A DNA stretch of 64,000 bases from Oxyruncus cristatus (lineage: Eukaryota > Chordata > Aves > Passeriformes > Cotingidae), in NCBI GenBank assembly GCA_013399855.1, contig VXAY01004358.1, positions 82,859 through 146,858 on the forward strand. The letters are read 5' to 3'. Shown here one piece after another: positions 62,104 through 64,000 of this stretch. How positions within the stretch are numbered: position 1 is the stretch's first letter; the number at the start of each line of letters is the position of its first letter. The position numbers and the translations under genes were made by a program. The notes beneath the pieces were generated by a model. The model did no database searches. It was not told where the DNA came from and worked only from the letters and a program-made list of their open reading frames with translations.

Positions 62104-64000
62104 CAACAGTTGGGAAATACTGTTAACCTCACTTGACATTAGACCAGTGTATTTTTAATCACAGTTGGTCTCTTCTGAGAAAGGTGAGGGATCCTAGTAG
62201 AGAAAAAATAACCTTATCATCATCAGTGACAGAATATATTTCTTGATTGGTAGGGAACTAACTTGACTGCATTATAATTTCCATACATCCTTTCTCTCTT
62301 ACCTATTTATTTTGTTTGAGTCAGGATGCAGCATGCAACATGGCAAATGATTGGAAACTTGTATGTATGCAAAATTACACAAATGGATTTTTATTTTGGA
62401 GTACAGTCCAAACATGTGCTTTACAATCGTGTTTTCTCTTGTCTTAATGTTTCATGGATCAGCTCCAGGTGTTGCATCAGAGATCAGAGGTTTCTTGGCC
62501 TTTATTCTGGTCTAGCTGGGATGGCAACAGTGGTCCATGTTTAGGACATTTCAGATTTAATAGTGTTGTACGAAACTGTGGGCTGGACATTATGTGATGC
62601 CATTCCAGAAGTCAAATTGGTAGCAATGTTTAGCTGGCCAGGATGCTCCTGATCATCCATGTTTGCTCCTAACTGACAGAGTCTTGTAAATTTCAGTTGT
62701 AGGTGTATTCTGTAAGATGTTGATAACCTGAGATCTACAAATCCTAAAACAACTTTGACCATGCTTTCAAGCTGCACTAGCTCCCACAGCTCATGGAGAA
62801 GCACACACCAGCTTCCCTGTCTTAAATTCTCCAAATAGTTGAGGCAGCCTCTCCATCTGCCAAGAAGACAGGGTCCAAATAAAAAAAGAGCATGTTGAGC
62901 ATTTAGAAAATGCAGACACTGCTCCTCAGCTTTAGCCAAATGCAGACATCTTGGCGAGGTTGGAGGAATGAATGGAAGACCACACATATATGGTTTGGTG
63001 GATGCTTAAAAACTTATTACTGGTTCTCAAGAACTACTTTTAAAACGGCTGGTTTAATATATTTGGTAAGATACAGCGTGTTTGCCCACACACAAGTATA
63101 TATGTACATAAATATATATGGGAAGTTATTTCAGTTTTTTGCATTACAATTTCTGGTTCATTATAATTTCCCAGAAGGTTGGATATCTATTTTGGTAGAA
63201 CAATATTTATGCAAATTATTTGTAAAAAAAATCAAATTCAGCCAAATTATTTATGACCAACAGAAGCCTTTTGAAAAGGCAGAGTTGATCTATTATGTTT
63301 AGTGAATTTTAAATTTTTCCAAATTTGTTAGTCATCTTGCATAACTTTATCAGATGGTGAAATTAGCTGTAATTTCACAAACTGGAGGTCAAGTATGCCT
63401 CAAAATTACATTAATGCTTTACTTTATCAGTCGTATCAAAATGCTAAGTCTATCTTTTCTTCTCACCGTTATTTTCCTTTCTTGATCTTTGAGTCGTGAA
63501 TCTCAAACTTTTCTGATTTTCTTCAATTTTAGCTTTAGAGTGGTGATAAACTCCTCCACAGAGGAGTCACCTTTTTCTTTTCATTATGTTATGAGAGGAT
63601 TGAAAAGCGTTAACACAATTCTTAACATATTTTATAAACCCATGATAATTTGATCATTTTTTCTTGCTTTAAAATTCATAGTGGTTTAGCTTTGATAGTG
63701 CCAGGTGGTAATCCAGTGTGACTTAGATTTCCTATAGCAATAACGTTTGGCAGATTCACTCCTTAATGAGAGGGAACCATTTCTATTTTTAGCCACATTT
63801 TTTGATAGAAACATAAATATAGAAAACCTTTCTTCTAAAATTCTTAAAAAAAATATTACACAGTATGATGAACCCCATTTTCTCTGTTTACTAAAGTTTG
63901 TTGCTGTGAAAAGGAACAGAAAGGGAGGAATGAAAAAATACTGAGAGCAACTATATTCTGCATGCAACACTTATTTGAGGCCTGAAGAGAACATGACATT

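Larger units (their letters stand above)
58491..64000. other. Unique AT-rich non-coding DNA
   Basis: No gene recognised with confidence. Items are a (TTG)n/T-rich patch at 60098-60127, a weak membrane-like minus-strand frame at 60188-60430, an A-run at 62086-62103, and long but featureless minus-strand frames at 60870-61295 (141 codons) and 62541-62987 (148 codons). Confidence 0.5.

Noticed and set aside
62541..62987. 148-codon minus-strand frame
   Set aside because: Longest frame near the right end, but no recognisable motif and no good splice boundaries were found; not called as a gene.
1..64000. CRISPR arrays, bacterial operons, ribosome binding sites, telomeric TTAGGG arrays
   Set aside because: None seen. 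The sequence is vertebrate nuclear DNA, and no regularly spaced identical repeats or TTAGGG runs are present.

Overview
This window looks like AT-rich, gene-poor bird DNA: an intergenic stretch or the inside of a very long intron. The main evidence is five remnants of the CR1 non-LTR retrotransposon, the dominant interspersed repeat of birds. They occur in both orientations, and several end in CR1's typical degenerate ATTCTRTG octamers. Overall repeat density is low, there is one weak ancient MIR/CORE-SINE-like remnant, and the rest is low-complexity sequence. Turtles and crocodilians also carry CR1, so bird is the best reading rather than a proof.

I found no intact protein-coding gene, tRNA, rRNA, telomeric array or CpG-island promoter that I can defend. 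Most long open frames are translations of low-complexity tracts or antisense shadows of CR1. The only certain protein homology is decayed CR1 ORF2 (reverse transcriptase): one 5'-truncated copy at about 20.93-22.17 kb (minus strand) and one older, internally deleted copy at about 15.27-16.14 kb (plus strand). Three short CR1 3'-end pieces lie at about 7.9, 35.1 and 45.2 kb.

Layout. 1-7.9 kb: unique AT-rich DNA with a 49-base assembly gap beside a poly-A run, and a 225-bp T/G-only tract at 6.5 kb. 7.9-16.1 kb: two CR1 remnants separated by unique DNA. 16-23 kb: unique DNA, the largest CR1, then an exact 48-bp tandem duplication. 23-35 kb: unique DNA with A-runs and a 14-bp perfect inverted repeat at 30.2 kb. 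35-45.4 kb: two CR1 3' ends, a 300-bp A/C-only tract at 36.3 kb, and a diverged minisatellite with a 43-44 bp unit at 41.1 kb. 45.4-64 kb: slightly less AT-rich DNA with several minus-strand stretches that look coding-like next to plausible splice acceptors (52.1-53.9, 54.9-55.2 and 60.2-60.4 kb). None can be assigned to a known family by eye and several are frameshifted, so they are candidates for a decayed gene or for chance.

No previously undescribed system is evident. The observations most worth checking are the 41.1-kb minisatellite, the coding-like minus-strand block at 52-60 kb, the exact 48-bp duplication, and the two inverted repeats.
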